A stretch of DNA of 64,000 bases from Cydia pomonella (Eukaryota; Arthropoda; Insecta; Lepidoptera; Tortricidae): assembly GCF_033807575.1 (NCBI RefSeq), contig NC_084715.1, forward strand, positions 10,465,349-10,529,348, in the 5' to 3' direction. The position numbers and the translations under genes are program-made. Under the pieces are notes generated by a model. That model had not been told where the DNA came from. It saw only the letters and a list, made by a program, of their open reading frames with translations, and searched no databases. Positions 40,551 through 52,554 of the stretch are shown piece by piece. The number at the start of each line of letters is the position of its first letter. The stretch's first letter is position 1.

Positions 40551-42531
40551 TTTCGTCAATATATAAACTAAAAACATGCAAAACTATTTCAATTTTATGA
40601 CAAATGACAAATACGGAAAATGGCTGGCGCGTTATTTTTTTTACGCACGATTCCAATGCGCGCGCAAGGCAAAGGCGCGAACGAAATCGACAAACAGTCA
40701 ATTAAAAAAATGTAAAAAGCTAATATTTTCGTATTTCTATTCGATGGATGGAGATCAAATCGATAAAATGTTATGTTTATTCATTAATGTAATTTACGAG
40801 ATAATTTAATCTATAAATTATGTTTGGCGTGATGAAACCTCTTTGAACTTTGAACTAACATTTGAAACCTAATAGTTGGTTAAAAAAATGTATTACTTGA
40901 CCAATTTAAGAAGGCTCCTTTTCCATGCATATTATTAGCAATCAGTTACCTTCTTAACTCAGTTGGATAATATAATGAAAAACCACGAGTGTTATAATAT
41001 ACTGAAAAAACACGCGTGTTTAATATCTAGGATTATGAGCCAATAATCGGTGGAATAAAAACGTCGTTTTGAGCAAATATAATATATTACCGATACCTAA
41101 TTTGATGTGGTGCGTTATTTGGACGAAGCCGTTAAATAAAAAATAAAACATTCGCCTAGTCCAAGAATGATTACCCTACAAACATGCAGTAAAAACTATA
41201 CGAACCAGTTCAAAACATAGAGACTCCTTGAAGCTGCATTTACCCTCAGTATGAAACGAGTTCTGGCGAAAAACATTTTATTGCTTTATTACGAGTATGC
41301 AAATAAAACAGGCTGGCGTGGTTGCGGCGACCTGGAAAATGGAATGGCTGCCTACCCTACCTTGAAGAATGCAAATCTAGTACACAATCTAAACCATATC
41401 ATGCCATTTTACGTCCCCTTTAATAAAATACACAACATTTTAAACAACAATTAAGCGAGCACAATAATGATCTGTAATCCTTGTGCAGAAAATAATACTA
41501 TGACTCGAACTAATGATACCGAAACACGCTTCTTTACACGTAAAACACTCGTTTGAATTATTATCGTAGCCGAGTTCCATAATGATTGACAAGAGACGTA
41601 CAGAAACAACTCATTACGCAAAATCGATGCGGTCTAAAATATCGAGGGCAACTTGTTTTCTTAGATCAAAAGGGAAAAATGTTTTCTCATTTTTCACGGT
41701 GGCGAAAATAATTTGATTTCCGCGGAGGGATGTCGGCAGTTGATTTTAAATTTAACTTGTCTCAACTTGGAAAAGTGGAATGGATTTTTTATGTACTTGC
41801 CCGCATTAACTGTGTGTTTTGGGGGGTCGTACTCGTAGCTTAATCTTCAAAGATGCTTGGCTGTTAAGTAGTCCTTTGGGTGAATTAGACGTAAGGATTC
41901 AATTAAGGGGCCGTTATTAGATTGGGATGGATCTAATGTATTGAAATAGCATAAATGGTAGCATGTAAGACGGATTATGTAGGTATCAATGGCGTCGTGG
42001 CGGCTCGAGCTTACTTATTTCGAATGACGCAATCGCAAACTATTGGGATGATAACGATGGTTGAGATATGACTTCAAGGCACTAGCCGTCTGTATTTTTC
42101 ATATTTTTAATCTCTTGTGTATAACATTTGTGATTAAAAAAAATAAGGTTAATCACCCATACACAGTAAAGAACATAGTACAAAAAATATGTTGAACTAT
42201 TGGTTTCTTAATTGCGAATAACATGCAAATGTAATCATACCTTTAAATTCATAAGAATAGTAGGTAGCATAATTCCCGAATGACTCAGATCAGAGTCCAT
42301 GCTCTGTGCAGGTTTCCGTAGTTACCCGTCCGTCACAATACGCGGCATTGAACCGGGACTATTAGTGGGAATCATGAGTACATAACAAGCAAAAGGGAAC
42401 ACCTTCGCTGCACTTGTACGTCATTATACTAAAAGGAAGACTTTTTGAGAAAACTGAAAAATGGCTTAATTTCTAGTGCCACGGAACCCTAAATAGTCAT
42501 TTACATTTTTAAGTCGACAATTTAGTTTTAG
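40551..42531. other. AT-rich DNA with repeat scraps
   Basis: A plus-strand frame at 41251-41454 (TGWRGCGDLENGMAAYPTL) is unsupported by splice signals. The words CACGGAACCCTAAATAGTC at about 42479-42497 are an end of the 30115 repeat family. Confidence 0.3.
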
Positions 42532-42741
42532 GTACCTACACTGTCGGTGGTAAATATAAATACTTATTCAACTAATGTGTTATGTGTTGTGTGTAATTCG
42601 ACATTTGACAAAATCGCTGAAGACGAGGGTAGTCAGCCTTCTCTGCCGTCACCGACGACGCCATGTACTCGGTCGCGAAGAACTGCGACTTACAATCTGC
42701 GTTGGTTAGCCAACGCGAATGATTTAAAGAGTTATAATTGA
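42532..42741 (+). CDS. Terminal coding exon, Ser/Pro/Arg-rich C-terminus
   Basis: The acceptor TTTTTAAGTCGACAATTTAGTTTTAG| opens in phase 0: VPTLSVVNINTYSTNVLCVV, CNSTFDKIAEDEGSQPS, LPSPTTPCTRSRRTATYN, LRWLANANDLKSYN, ending in TGA at 42739-42741. The second half has strongly GC-biased third positions. AATAAA occurs at 42962-42967, about 220 bases after the stop. The CVVC pair and the SP-rich linker are the only motifs. It is on the same strand as the 32.6-kb exon and could be its far 3' end, but no evidence links them beyond strand and distance. Confidence 0.55.
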   Translation, partial: VPTLSVVNINTYSTNVLCVVCNSTFDKIAEDEGSQPSLPSPTTPCTRSRRTATYNLRWLANANDLKSYN

Positions 42742-42769
42742 TGAGTATAGATAATGATGAGTATAAATA

Positions 42770-44061
42770 TTTATAAATACACAGAAAGCACCCAAGTCAT
42801 GGGTGTTTTCTGAATATTTTTATAAATATTTATATATTATGTTATAATATTATAAATATTGGAGTGACAAGTGGCCGAAGTCAGGAACCCGGCACCTGCT
42901 CTGGCACCACGACAATATGGCGAATACTTAAAGAAAATAAGAATAGGTACCTGTAATATAGAATAAACATTATATTTTTTGAGTATCGTATTTGTTTAAT
43001 CATATTACCGATTATTACGACGAGCCAAAATTGAAAACATCACTGTAAATAAATATTTTATACGGTCGTTAAAACGTTTATCATTTATTTTAAACGAGTT
43101 GCTCCGCTTTACGCATTTTTAAATAAATTCTCTGTAACAGTTTAAGGGTTGTCAGAAACATTTTCACACGGTTGTTAAAAGTGGTGTGAATTTCGAATTA
43201 GCACTCACATCCGAGCATCCTTGGGATTGTGGTTGAATACAGGTTGTTTCGTAACAGATTTCAAATAAAACTGTTCCTATTTCATATGCTACTCTAAAAA
43301 AAAGTTTTCGTAATGTTTTATATAATTTACCAAAATTTTTAAGTTCATGTTACCATTGTGGCGCGGTAATTAAAGTTGTTTTAGCACTCAACAGGTAATA
43401 GTATACAGAATGTAACAAAAATATAGGGGATTGGTTTAAAGGCCAAATATGCCTATCATGTTTTGATTAGGAAACAGTAGAAGAAAAAATAAAAGAATGT
43501 TTGCCCTGTATGGAAAGGACGACTTGCCCCACATAGAAAAAAAAATTCGCGTAAAATTTTTCATCCAGTAGAATGACAATAATGACTATGACAACGGACA
43601 TTTCCGTTTTTGAGAGAGCGGCGTATATGCCCTAATAAAATGTAATCTATGGTCTCGTTTTGCACTGGTATCTCTTATTTATGGCTCCTCTTCACGATAC
43701 TTCTACCAGCGCTGCTATTGCCAACGCATACCGTGTGTGGCCCATGAATATATGCTCTCCAAATCTCTAAAAACTTCATACTCACAGATCTCTCATACAA
43801 TCAGAGTGGCGTCATTTTAGAAATGGAAATTTCGCTTCATACTAGAAAAGAAATAATACAGAGATTTGACCTAGTGAAGACTTATAGAAAACAAAAAATT
43901 GTTTTTATAAATTTTCTGTGGTTCTTTTTTTCGTTGAAAATAAATATAAGCGCTTAATAACTCCGCTCGCAATCCACCGATTTTAATGAATTGTAATCTT
44001 GTTTCGAGTAAGAAATCAATTTATTAATCTTTGGAGTCATTAATGTTCACATTTTTGCGAG
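42770..44061. other. AT-rich DNA; small hairpin at 42781-42811
   Basis: CAGAAAGCACCCA-AGTCA-TGGGTGTTTTCTG is a 13-bp stem with one mismatch, related in wording to the SINE body at 16460. The remaining sequence shows no exon or element ends. Confidence 0.35.
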
Positions 44062-44472
44062 CAATTGATTGTTCGGGAGCCCGAATTACATACAATGGTA
44101 TATTTCAATAGAAATGAATTAAAAAAATGAATTCATTAATTGATTGAAATGAATCAATAACCTGATCTCCGCTTATAATGGTTAATCTGAAGAGATGCGC
44201 TCAGTAGTGACAAAAATAGAAGCCCAGTCGGTAATTCCCACACTTTATACGCCTACTTGAGAATGCTTGAGGTGCGTAAATAAAATAAAACCCGGTAATA
44301 GCGTCGTTACATTTACTTATTTATAAGGGTGTTGTAAATACGGCTAAATTGGCGTTACGCCTGCAAAGAGGCGTTTATTGTCATTGTTTTCGAATAAGAA
44401 TTTTCCTTGTACGAGAGAATGAGGATACGAGTACTATACAATGGTCTTGAATAACCAACATGCTTAGCATGG

Positions 44473-44679
44473 GTGTGCTGTCACTACGCTACAAAACTAT
44501 GTATGATAAACAGAAATGTATCATGTAATCCGGCCGCTAATTTACTTGGTGAAGATTTCGACGTATATCCCCCATATAAATTATACGGAGACAATAGTTT
44601 GCCAACGACTAAGTTATTAGGTTTGTCCCATAATACAGTTTATCTTTTCATTATAGGATCGGATCTGATAGGTAGGTAA
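44473..44679 (+). CDS. Open frame ending at a donor, inside the inverted-repeat pair
   Basis: It reads MCCHYATKLCMINRNVSCNP, AANLLGEDFDVYPPYKLY, GDNSLPTTKLLGLSHNTV, YLFIIGSDLIG and reaches the donor ATAGGTAG|GTAAGA at 44677. Amino-acid composition is protein-like (acidic and Pro/Tyr turns), though codons are AT-rich. The ATG may be internal to a longer exon. The flanking inverted repeats make a transposon-encoded exon a real alternative. Not recognised. Confidence 0.3.
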   Translation: MCCHYATKLCMINRNVSCNPAANLLGEDFDVYPPYKLYGDNSLPTTKLLGLSHNTVYLFIIGSDLIGR

Positions 44680-44799
44680 GATTGTATGGAATTTTCGCAG
44701 CGCGAGATATGTCTACTAGCTGACCGTTTTTTAGCTAATATTCAAAAATAATATATTACATATAATAGACAGAAACTGGTGGGAGACCGGGCAAGACCG

Positions 44800-44875
44800 A
44801 CATACGTACAAACGTAGAAAGGGAAGAGGGAGGCCTTTGCCCAGTGGGATGCTCTAGGCTCATTATAAATATAAA
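44800..44875 (+). repeat. LINE 3'-end remnant
   Basis: GGAAGAGGGAGGCCTTTGCC, CAGTGGGATGCTCTAGGCT then ATTATAAATATAAATAAT: the last part of a lepidopteran non-LTR 3' UTR, like that at 29500-29580. Confidence 0.7.
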
Positions 44876-44984
44876 TAATTATGTTTGGTTATGATGTATT
44901 CTAATGAATACAGTTAGTTTTGTTATTTTTTCAAATTTAAATTTGCGTTGTAGTTAAAATCACAGGTAACAACCGGTCATGTGT

Positions 44985-45100
44985 CAAATTTACACATTCG
45001 CTAACGTCTGTGTAACTTACTTTCTATACATCTCGCTCGCACTAAAATGCGAGTACGAGCGAGATGCATAGAAAGTAGTTTCGCACACGCTAGCGAACAT
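44985..45100. repeat. Palindromic foldback repeat centred at about 45048
   Basis: ACTTTCTATACATCTCGCTC and GAGCGAGATGCATAGAAAGT pair around GCACTAAAATGCGAGTAC. Outer words ACATTCGCTAACG and CTAGCGAACATGT extend it with mismatches. It is a MITE-type hairpin related in wording to the CTCGCCCGCGCC/AGTACGAGCGAAATG piece at 59505-59545. Confidence 0.65.
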
Positions 45101-45397
45101 GTCATTGTCAGTGTCAAACTGGTGGTAGCCGTAAGGGAGGTCTTTATCCAACAGGACGTGACTTTTTGTTGATCGTGATTTTAACTAAATAATATCTAAT
45201 ATCAACGAAGAGTAAGAGTGAATACGAACAAAATCTACAGTGATAATTGAGTGTAGCATTTAACTCCATAAATATTCACATCTCAATCGTTTCTGATGAC
45301 ATTCAGCTGAATAACAATTTATGAATTCATTGTTTAATTCATTTCTATTGAAATATACCATTGTATGTTATAATTCGGACTCCCGAACAATCAATTC

Positions 45398-45841
45398 ACG
45401 TGCGGCATTCGGTGAGATGACTCCTAATGGCCGTGAGCCCAGCAACAGCCCCGGTTCTGTATAAGCAGATCCCCTACTAACCAATCTCGATTTCAAGTAC
45501 TTCTATATAGTTTAAGTACATTAAAGCACACTTTTGTTCTGGCAGGTATTTATTTCTGACAGTAATTGTCTCATAGTAATGACCTTTGGAATAAAAAGTT
45601 AGGTAAATAATAAATATTGTATATATTTTTTTAATCATGATGTCGGAATTTTAATTCTGTTTTAGGGCAAGTGGTTGAAATAAAATTAAGGACTACCGCT
45701 GTTGCGCAGAAGAAGAATTTCGGATTTTTTTAAAGACAGGTTACAAGATATAATATCAAAAACGTGTTTTTCTAATAGCACACTTAGGCTTTCGTGTAAC
45801 ATAACCGGCAATGAGTAAATAATAATTCATACTTAGATTTG
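45398..45841. other. AT-rich DNA, nothing recognised
   Basis: No exon or element end seen. Confidence 0.35.
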
Positions 45842-46011
45842 CAGGACAATTCGAACGTGCACTGATATCTAACCGATATTATGTAGAATCATATCGGTTA
45901 GCTGTGGTTTGCGCGGGCGTCTAGCTAGCACTACTCACTAAATACTTGTGCGGATAAGTCTGAGTGAAATTAAATATCGGTTTTATGTCAATACACGTCC
46001 GAATTGACCTG
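45842..46011. mobile_element. Short TIR element, CAGGACAATTCGAACGTGC ends
   Basis: The left end CAGGACAATTCGAACGTGCA is inverted at the right (CAGGTCAATTCGGACGTGTA). An inner hairpin CTAACCGATAT...ATATCGGTTAG lies at 45868-45902. The longer element at 58921-59613 has the same kind of ends. Confidence 0.65.
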
Positions 46012-46032
46012 TATATCTAATTAAATTAGCAC

Positions 46033-46070
46033 TATTTAAACCAGCAACGATATCCTTTAAAAGCCAGTCA
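46033..46070 (+). promoter_or_regulatory. Candidate TATA-Inr core promoter
   Basis: TATTTAAA at 46033-46040 is followed 33 bases later by CCAGTCA (46064-46070), close to the arthropod initiator TCAGT. ATG follows at 46088. Spacing is what a TATA promoter needs. Not tested otherwise. Confidence 0.3.
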
Positions 46071-46087
46071 ATTTAGCGTAAGCGAAA

Positions 46088-46120
46088 ATGACGCGAGTTA
46101 CCCTTAGTAGCCGAGTTCCC
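46088..46120 (+). CDS. Candidate first coding exon
   Basis: ATG opens MTRVTLSSRVP and meets a good donor CCC|GTGAGT at 46121, phase 0. The open frame runs on to 46279 with GC-rich codons. In a second frame, 46187-46281 reads FEQDVGARRLIDEEKALGAL then RHLLSK and stops, also coding-like. The two frames overlap through a repeated TTCTATGACG. So this may be a first exon, a single small gene or a frame-shifted relic. No downstream partner exon was identified. Confidence 0.3.
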
Positions 46121-46281
46121 GTGAGTGCCATGACACATGTCCGGACGTGCGTGGCGTGCGATCGGATCCATTCTATGACGTTCTATGACGTTCTACGTTC
46201 TATTCGAACAAGATGTCGGTGCACGGCGTCTAATCGACGAAGAGAAGGCATTGGGAGCTTTGAGGCATCTGTTGTCTAAAT

Positions 46282-47459
46282 AACTAGGTTTGATAGCGTT
46301 GGCATATTGTGTTGCAGTTCGTGAATGCAATATGTATGACTTGGAGAGATAAATGCGTTGCTTTTAGGATCATACTCATACTCATTTATCTGTATAGTCA
46401 TTATACACGTCAAGAAAGAAAATATGTAATAACACTATGAATCATCATGTATATTTTTTTCTTAATATGCATGAATAAGATGCAGATGTAATGTGGCTTC
46501 ATGTCATGCCTTCCGAAACGAAATAAATATTTTTTGTCAAAAACCAAAGCCTTTTCACTAATAAAAATAAACTTATAACGCAATTCCAAATTAGTCAATT
46601 AAGAAAAAGAATATACCTACACATCTCTATTCACTGTAATAAAACATACCATTTTGTAAACACATAGCACAAGTGTTTCGCCAGATGATATTTGTCGAAC
46701 AGTTTCCAAACAGATTATTATAGTGATATAGCAAACTACAAAAGTTTTTTTTCACGTTACACTGTATTTCGTCCGACTGTACAATTGTTTGTCATGTTTC
46801 CGGAGGGGATATTTATGGGGTTGTACGGCTCTCACCGAAACAAAAACGGAAACGATTTCTGCGTAAATAAGGGAAAAAACGATATCGGGATCTGAAGTTT
46901 GGAAAGATGAAAGTGTATTTAAAAACAAAGAAGAAGTCTCCGTTTGGGTGATACTTTGGGTAGGTAATATTTCACCCGATGAGGGGTTTATGTCCATAAA
47001 ATCTATTTGTATTTCGTGAAAATACCCATTATTGTGAGTGTTTTCACAGACAGGTCGCCGTTTTCTTTATTATAAACTGAAATAGATGTCATCTACTAAA
47101 GAAAAAGTGATAAGCCTTCCAGAGGGCCAGGTCAAGTCGAAATATTTTAATAAAATAATAGTTGTATTTTCTTTATTGAAATTTCTGAATAAGACAAAAA
47201 GGGAAAGTAATCTGAAATCCATTGTAATATATTACTGTCTTATGTATTATTTGCTTATGTAACCGCAAATTTAACTAAATGTATCATCAAGATCATGTGT
47301 CACGAAATGTATCATGTAACGAGACAAACCATTCTGGTTTAACGATACTTTTTGATCAAATATTCTGTAATTGTGATTTATCTCTAATAAATAAATAAAA
47401 ATAAAATAAAAGTGCAAACTTATAGAAAGGAACTCCTAACAGCGTGGCTACTATCCTTA
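46282..47459. other. AT-rich DNA with repeat fragments
   Basis: GATGTCATCTACTAAAGAAA, AAGTGATAAG at 47087-47120 recurs as GATGTCATATACTAAAGAAA at 63419-63438, so it is dispersed. The minus-strand frame 46752-46997 (PSSGEILPTQSITQTETS) has fairly coding-like codons but no splice support. Confidence 0.3.
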
Positions 47460-48633
47460 CGAGGGGTGGCTGAAATTTAATCTACCTACTAAAAAAATAC
47501 TGGCCGGTATGAATTTGTGTCTATTGACTATTATTTTTTCAAATTTAAATATATTGAAAAATAATTTGTTCAAAATTGAACAACGTTCAGTGATTAAATT
47601 TCTCACTAAATAAGGAAATACGCCTTCGCAGATATAACAACGTATGTTGCTCGTGTTTGGTGATTTATGTCCTTCCGATTTCACAATAAAGTTCTGGTCT
47701 AGGCAATTTAAATCGGGCCGCGAAAGCCTAGAAGACGATCCTCGTAGTGGACGACCAATTTCTGTCATCACTGAAAAAAATATGACTAAGGTGAAAAATT
47801 CCGGAAGACCGACGGGTGAAATAGTGAGAGATAGAAATGTGGGCATATGTAAGGAACGGGTAAATGAAACAATTCATGGCTATTTAAACATGTGTAAGGT
47901 TAGTGCCCGTTGGGTCCCCAAAATGCTGACCGCGTTAGACAAGGACAGACGTGTCAAATGTTGTTAAGAGTTTTAAACATGAGTCGCGGCAAAGAGGAAG
48001 AAATTATTTCCAGGATTGTGACATGTGATGAGACTTGGATTAGACAATGGGACCCAGAAAGTAAACAGGAATCACTACAATGGAAATTCAAAGACGAAAA
48101 GCCTCCTCGGAAGTTCAAGGTTCATCCAGAGACTAGTAAACTTATGGTGACAATTTTTCGGGATGCTGAAGGAATTCTACTAATAGATTATTAACCTAAG
48201 AAAACGACAATGAATGCTGATTATTACGCAAATTTACTTTGCCAGCTGAGAGACGCCATAAAAGAAAGAAAAGGAGGGGCAAACTTAGCAGAGGAGTTCT
48301 GATTTTACACGACAACGCTCTTGTGCATACGTCTCGCACTACACAGTTAGCCATGGCCAGAAATGGCTTTGACGCTACAGCCCAGATTTAGCCCACTGTG
48401 ACTATTTCATCTTCAGCCTTCTAAGGAAAGATCTCAGGGGGCGAAGGTTTTCTACTGATAATGAGATGATAGCCGGTGAACGAATATTTTGGCGACAAAC
48501 CGAAAGTTTTTTTACACATGTAATACATAAATACATTTCGGTAGAAAGAGATTAAGTAAAAAAATTAAAATAAACTATCCAGCTACATCTTTTTTTTTCA
48601 TAGTCAGGTAGATTACTTTTTAGCCACCCCTCA
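47460..48633 (+). mobile_element. Decayed mariner (Tc1/mariner) element with TIRs and TA duplication
   Basis: Ends CGAGGGGTGGCTGAAATTTA, ATCTACCTAC and, inverted, TGAGGGGTGGCTAAAAAGTA, ATCTACCTGAC; TA lies on both sides (47458-47459 and 48634-48635). The length of 1174 bp is slightly under the usual 1.3 kb. The internal gene is broken, so the copy is dead unless a related transposase mobilises it. Confidence 0.88.
47644..48490 (+). pseudogene. Mariner transposase relic
   Basis: Frames in order read FWSRQFKSGRESLEDDPRSG, RPISVI; then KVSARWVPKMLTALDKDRR; then RIVTCDETWIRQWDPES (first catalytic Asp at 48027-48029); then LHDNALVHTSRTTQLAMA (second, 48311-48313); then DLAHCDYFIFSLL, RKDLRGRRF (third, 48400-48402). 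WVPK, HDNA and CDYF are mariner signatures. The distance between the last two aspartates is 89 bases, not a multiple of three and shorter than the 105 expected of DD34D, so a deletion and frameshift lie there. Others near 47950 and 48195 add stops. Confidence 0.9.
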
Positions 48634-48635
48634 TA

Positions 48636-51390
48636 ACAATCAGGTACAGCTGGAGTGATAATAAATAAAATGTTACAGATGGGCTCTATTTGTGTACGGA
48701 ACTCTAGATATAATTATTAATCAATAGTATTACCTTTTTGTACTATTAAAAACTGATAAATAACTACTCACATATTAACATACAGTATTTTCAACAGTAC
48801 TTCTGTAACACAATAAAATAATTAACTGGTATATATTAGTCTTTATTAGGTTTTGTTTTTTATGGAATTATACTTTCAGATTAATATTTAATATTACTAA
48901 ACTTTTTGCCTACTTTTAGAAAATGTTTACAGTATGTGTCACCAGAAAGGAAAAAAAATACAATCACTTTCAGAACAAGACTGAGGCAACAACAGCATAA
49001 AATAAGATGACGAGGTCTTGGCGACTCTCCAGCTATGGTCAGAAAACATCGTAGCAAAACGCGCAAAAATGTGAATGCGAGCAAGATTAGTTGGCTGAGA
49101 ACACAAAAGTCACATGTTACGTTGACATATTCGGGTACCGGTCCTATTTTAGCATCTATATTGATATATTGAGCGAAATTTAATTCAGGTATTCTGCTAT
49201 GAGTTATTGTTAGTAACATAATTTTTCTGCTCTGGTAAGTTTTGTTTACAAAAGCCTAATACAATCGTAATAGATTTATTCAAATCCAATATGAGAATAC
49301 AACGTATTCGATTGAAAGCCAGGAATATCTGTTTTTATCCCCGTATTTGGATACATAATATATGATTTGGTTTTAATACAAACTACCCAGAAGCCATTGT
49401 CAGTTCAAATAAGTTTACTAGTATACATAAAAATAAGCAGATTAAAAGTACATAAATATAAATCGATTCTTACATTACGCAAACAATCTGCGGTATCCTC
49501 CTTGATTCCCTTTTCGATTTGTCAATTTACAACACAAGCAAATGCGAAATCGGGAGAGGACGCCACATGATCTGCTTAGAAATTAATGCGGCATGAAATT
49601 ACGTATTTACCTACTTATCTAGTCAGTGGGAAAATTGCTTTCAAGATCCTCCCGGTTGTCCATTCGGCGCAGACAGCGATTGGCGTTTGACGGTCGCGGC
49701 GAATTCGCTGAAAACGTAAGAAATGCCTTTTTTATTTTGCAAATTAGAATAAGTTGTTTTTTTTTTAAGTATAGTACTAATTTTCCGGGATGTTTAAATT
49801 AATATTTACAAATAAAAGAGTATATAATGATGTTTATGATTTTGTTTGTAATTTTATTTAAACTACGAGTAAGAGCCCCTTCCCATTTGTCGGATGTCGG
49901 GCAAGTGTGAATAGCTTCATATAAAATGTTCTGCCACTGGGACTCTTAGTTATTTTGGTAACAAATTACATCTCTCCCTTAGGAACTCCCGGATACAAAA
50001 AACCGATCCGACTGTTTCCAGCCACAATAATTAATATTGCCACCTCGTCGCCGAAGCAAAGTTGGCGACTGTCAATTTTTTAGGGCGCCGCTGAAAAATT
50101 AGCAGTCATCAAAAGTTCCGGCGCGGGATCATAAATTTAGGGTTGGTACTTTCGTGATTCCATTCGCATTCCCCTTAGAACAGCGGGCAATGCGATAAAT
50201 TATGCCCATCAATAATACGCAGGCAGTGCTGTGTCAACAACACTCTACGTAGGCACTATGAGTCTATTTGTAGGTATTTATTTAGGTGTTCCCTCGCTCC
50301 CCGTGGTACAATAACGACGTCAAAGCTGCTGGCTTTAAACATGAGTTGGGAGATGCATAATAAATGACTTGATAGTGGCTTGGGATATCAATTGGGTTAG
50401 CGTAATACATGTTAATACGTAGACGGTCGTGCATAATTTTATTTACTTATTTTATGGATCAAATAGGGTTTTTACGAGTACAAAGTCACGTTTTACTGTA
50501 ATATCTGTTTCTAAATAAGTTAATATAGGATTTGACATTGTATTGGTCGAATTTTGATCTCATTCCGTAATCGAATTGCGGTCGAATCGTTCTATAAATT
50601 GGCATTTTCCACTATAATATCGTTCTACATTAAACGAGGAAACGACGGTTTGAAATGTCACAGTAAGTACCCCTTTCAGGGTCCAATGGAAATAACCACA
50701 AAACATTCCAAACCCATTTCCGATTCTCGTCACACAGCCGAGGCGACACGTAAAGGCTCGCCGTGGTAAAGCACTTTGACTGGAAGTTACACAAAATCCA
50801 CACCTTTATACTTAAGGTTCGACTTACTTTAAATTATGTTTGTATTTGATTTTCTCTCAGCTACAACCAGATTAAACTTTTTTCAAACTTATTTTTGATC
50901 ACGTACCTACTTTTACCTACATTCAATACTTATTTAGTAGCAAAAATATATCAATCGATTGTTTTGGATTAACCCAGAGCGATTAAATAAAACAAAATTC
51001 AAAAATAATTTTGAAAGAACTTAGTAGAAAACAGACAACATCGTGAACGTCATGAAAGGGAAAGGTTATAAAACAGTTTTTTTTTACTTTAATGAAAACA
51101 TTTTCAATCAGTCCTGCATTAGGTTATGTAAACATATCTATCCCTATGTTTGCGACCTGTCGAAGTATATGAGGTTACGGGCCATACGTGTAACCAATGT
51201 TACTTATACATATAAATTAATTATTGTACCTACTCATAGTCGTTACGTATTACAACTAAATACAGTTGACAGTAGGTATTTACTATGGCTAAGAAATATA
51301 CAATTGTTCGATACTATCACTATTATCTAGCGATGCTCGGATATTCCGTCAAGTAAATATCGGAGCAAGTTGCAGAAAATTTAAAATTAA
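48636..51390. other. AT-rich DNA, no supported gene
   Basis: A 112-codon minus-strand frame at 48881-49219 lacks motifs. A plus-strand frame at 50554-50769 contains a donor-like CACA|GTAAGT (50660) after IAVESFYKLAF, and could hide an exon. The GC-richer patch 50045-50130 looks like a repeat. Confidence 0.25.
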
Positions 51391-51990
51391 AACGGCCATG
51401 TGCGTGTCAGTCCACGCATAAGGAAAAGTTCCGAAGCTTCATATAATACAACAAGCCATACAAGACGTCGATCTAACGCCGTTATAATAAGATGTTTTGG
51501 GAGAACCTCATTAATGGATAAAATAATGTTTGTGGAAAGTGTTTATTTAACTTTATTCACGGTTTCTTTTTTTTAATTTTCGCAGTGACTCTATCAAAAC
51601 GTATTCAATGAATCAAACACTCTTAGCAACATTATTGTTATTCGAAAGACCGACCGGATGTACCACACGTTAAATGAAAACACATTATATTAACTAGATT
51701 GTTTAACAATTTAGTTACATATATGGCCCTTCCATTTATCTTTAAAGGATATTTATAGAAATACCTATAAAAAAATTGAGTGGAGGCACTCCATTTTTTT
51801 ATATTTCTATAATAATATATTTTTATAAATTTTAAATTAAGTAGCAGCTCACAAAGTACACCTACATTCCAAATTTCATTAAATGTAGCGTACAATCTTA
51901 CTTACCTAAAAAATAGTTGTGACATACAGTCATGACGACATTAGTATAAGGGTTCCGCCGTTTTTGTCATTACGGCTACAAGACCCTAAA
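51391..51990 (+). repeat. Diverged copy of the 30115-type element
   Basis: It starts AACGGCCATGTGCGTGTCAG, TCCACGCATAAGGAAAAGTT, the decayed counterpart of CGGCCAAGTGCGAGTCG..., and ends GGGTTCCGCCGTTTTTGTC, GGCTACAAGACCCTAAATAA. The body is AT-rich, so nested insertions are possible. Confidence 0.4.
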
Positions 51991-52554
51991 TAAAAACAAA
52001 AAAATATGTTAGATATGGTGGTAGCCCGGTCTATATTTATAGGTCATACTCGTATTTATTTGGCACACTTTGCAGCCAGAGAGGCTGATTTTGAAATGTG
52101 AGTTGTCGTTCAGATTCGGAAAAATCGAAACCCGTTTATATTAACAAAGTGTATAATCTGATATCCTCAGCGTCCACCTGACGGTAAGTGGGGAAACACT
52201 AAACGAAAATAACCGATAAGCTCCAATAAATTTATTGCCTGAGCTCGGGTCACTTAAATTCGAGGCTACCTCGCCCCAGCTCAGTCTTATCTACGAAATA
52301 TATTATTTTCTTGTAACGTTAGGTATTTATTATATTTAGGTTATTACATTCTTTGTGAGTATTTATTAAATCAACTTACGTTTTGCCAAAAATATATTTA
52401 TGAGAAGCATAATCTCGCGTAGTCCCTAGTGATATGATATTCGAGAAGTGATATTTGCCACGGCTCATGGGAGTCTGGGGTCCGCTTGGCAACTAATCCC
52501 TAAAACACAACATACATATTTGTAGGCTCTAGTTTTTACGAAAGCGACTTCCAA

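Larger units (their letters stand above)
44062..45397. mobile_element. Pair of 75-bp inverted repeats 1.3 kb apart
   Basis: CAATTGATTGTTCGGGAGCC, ATACAATGGTATATTTCAAT, AGAAATGAATTAAA at the left is inverted at 45315-45397, with a two-base gap and few mismatches. The enclosed DNA holds an open frame (44473-44679), a LINE tail and a palindrome. Arms and size fit a decayed DNA transposon with an internal gene, but no superfamily motif or TSD was found. Confidence 0.5.

Noticed and set aside
47457..47846. 129-codon minus-strand frame
   Set aside because: Antisense to the mariner transposase relic and bounded by its TIR; a shadow.
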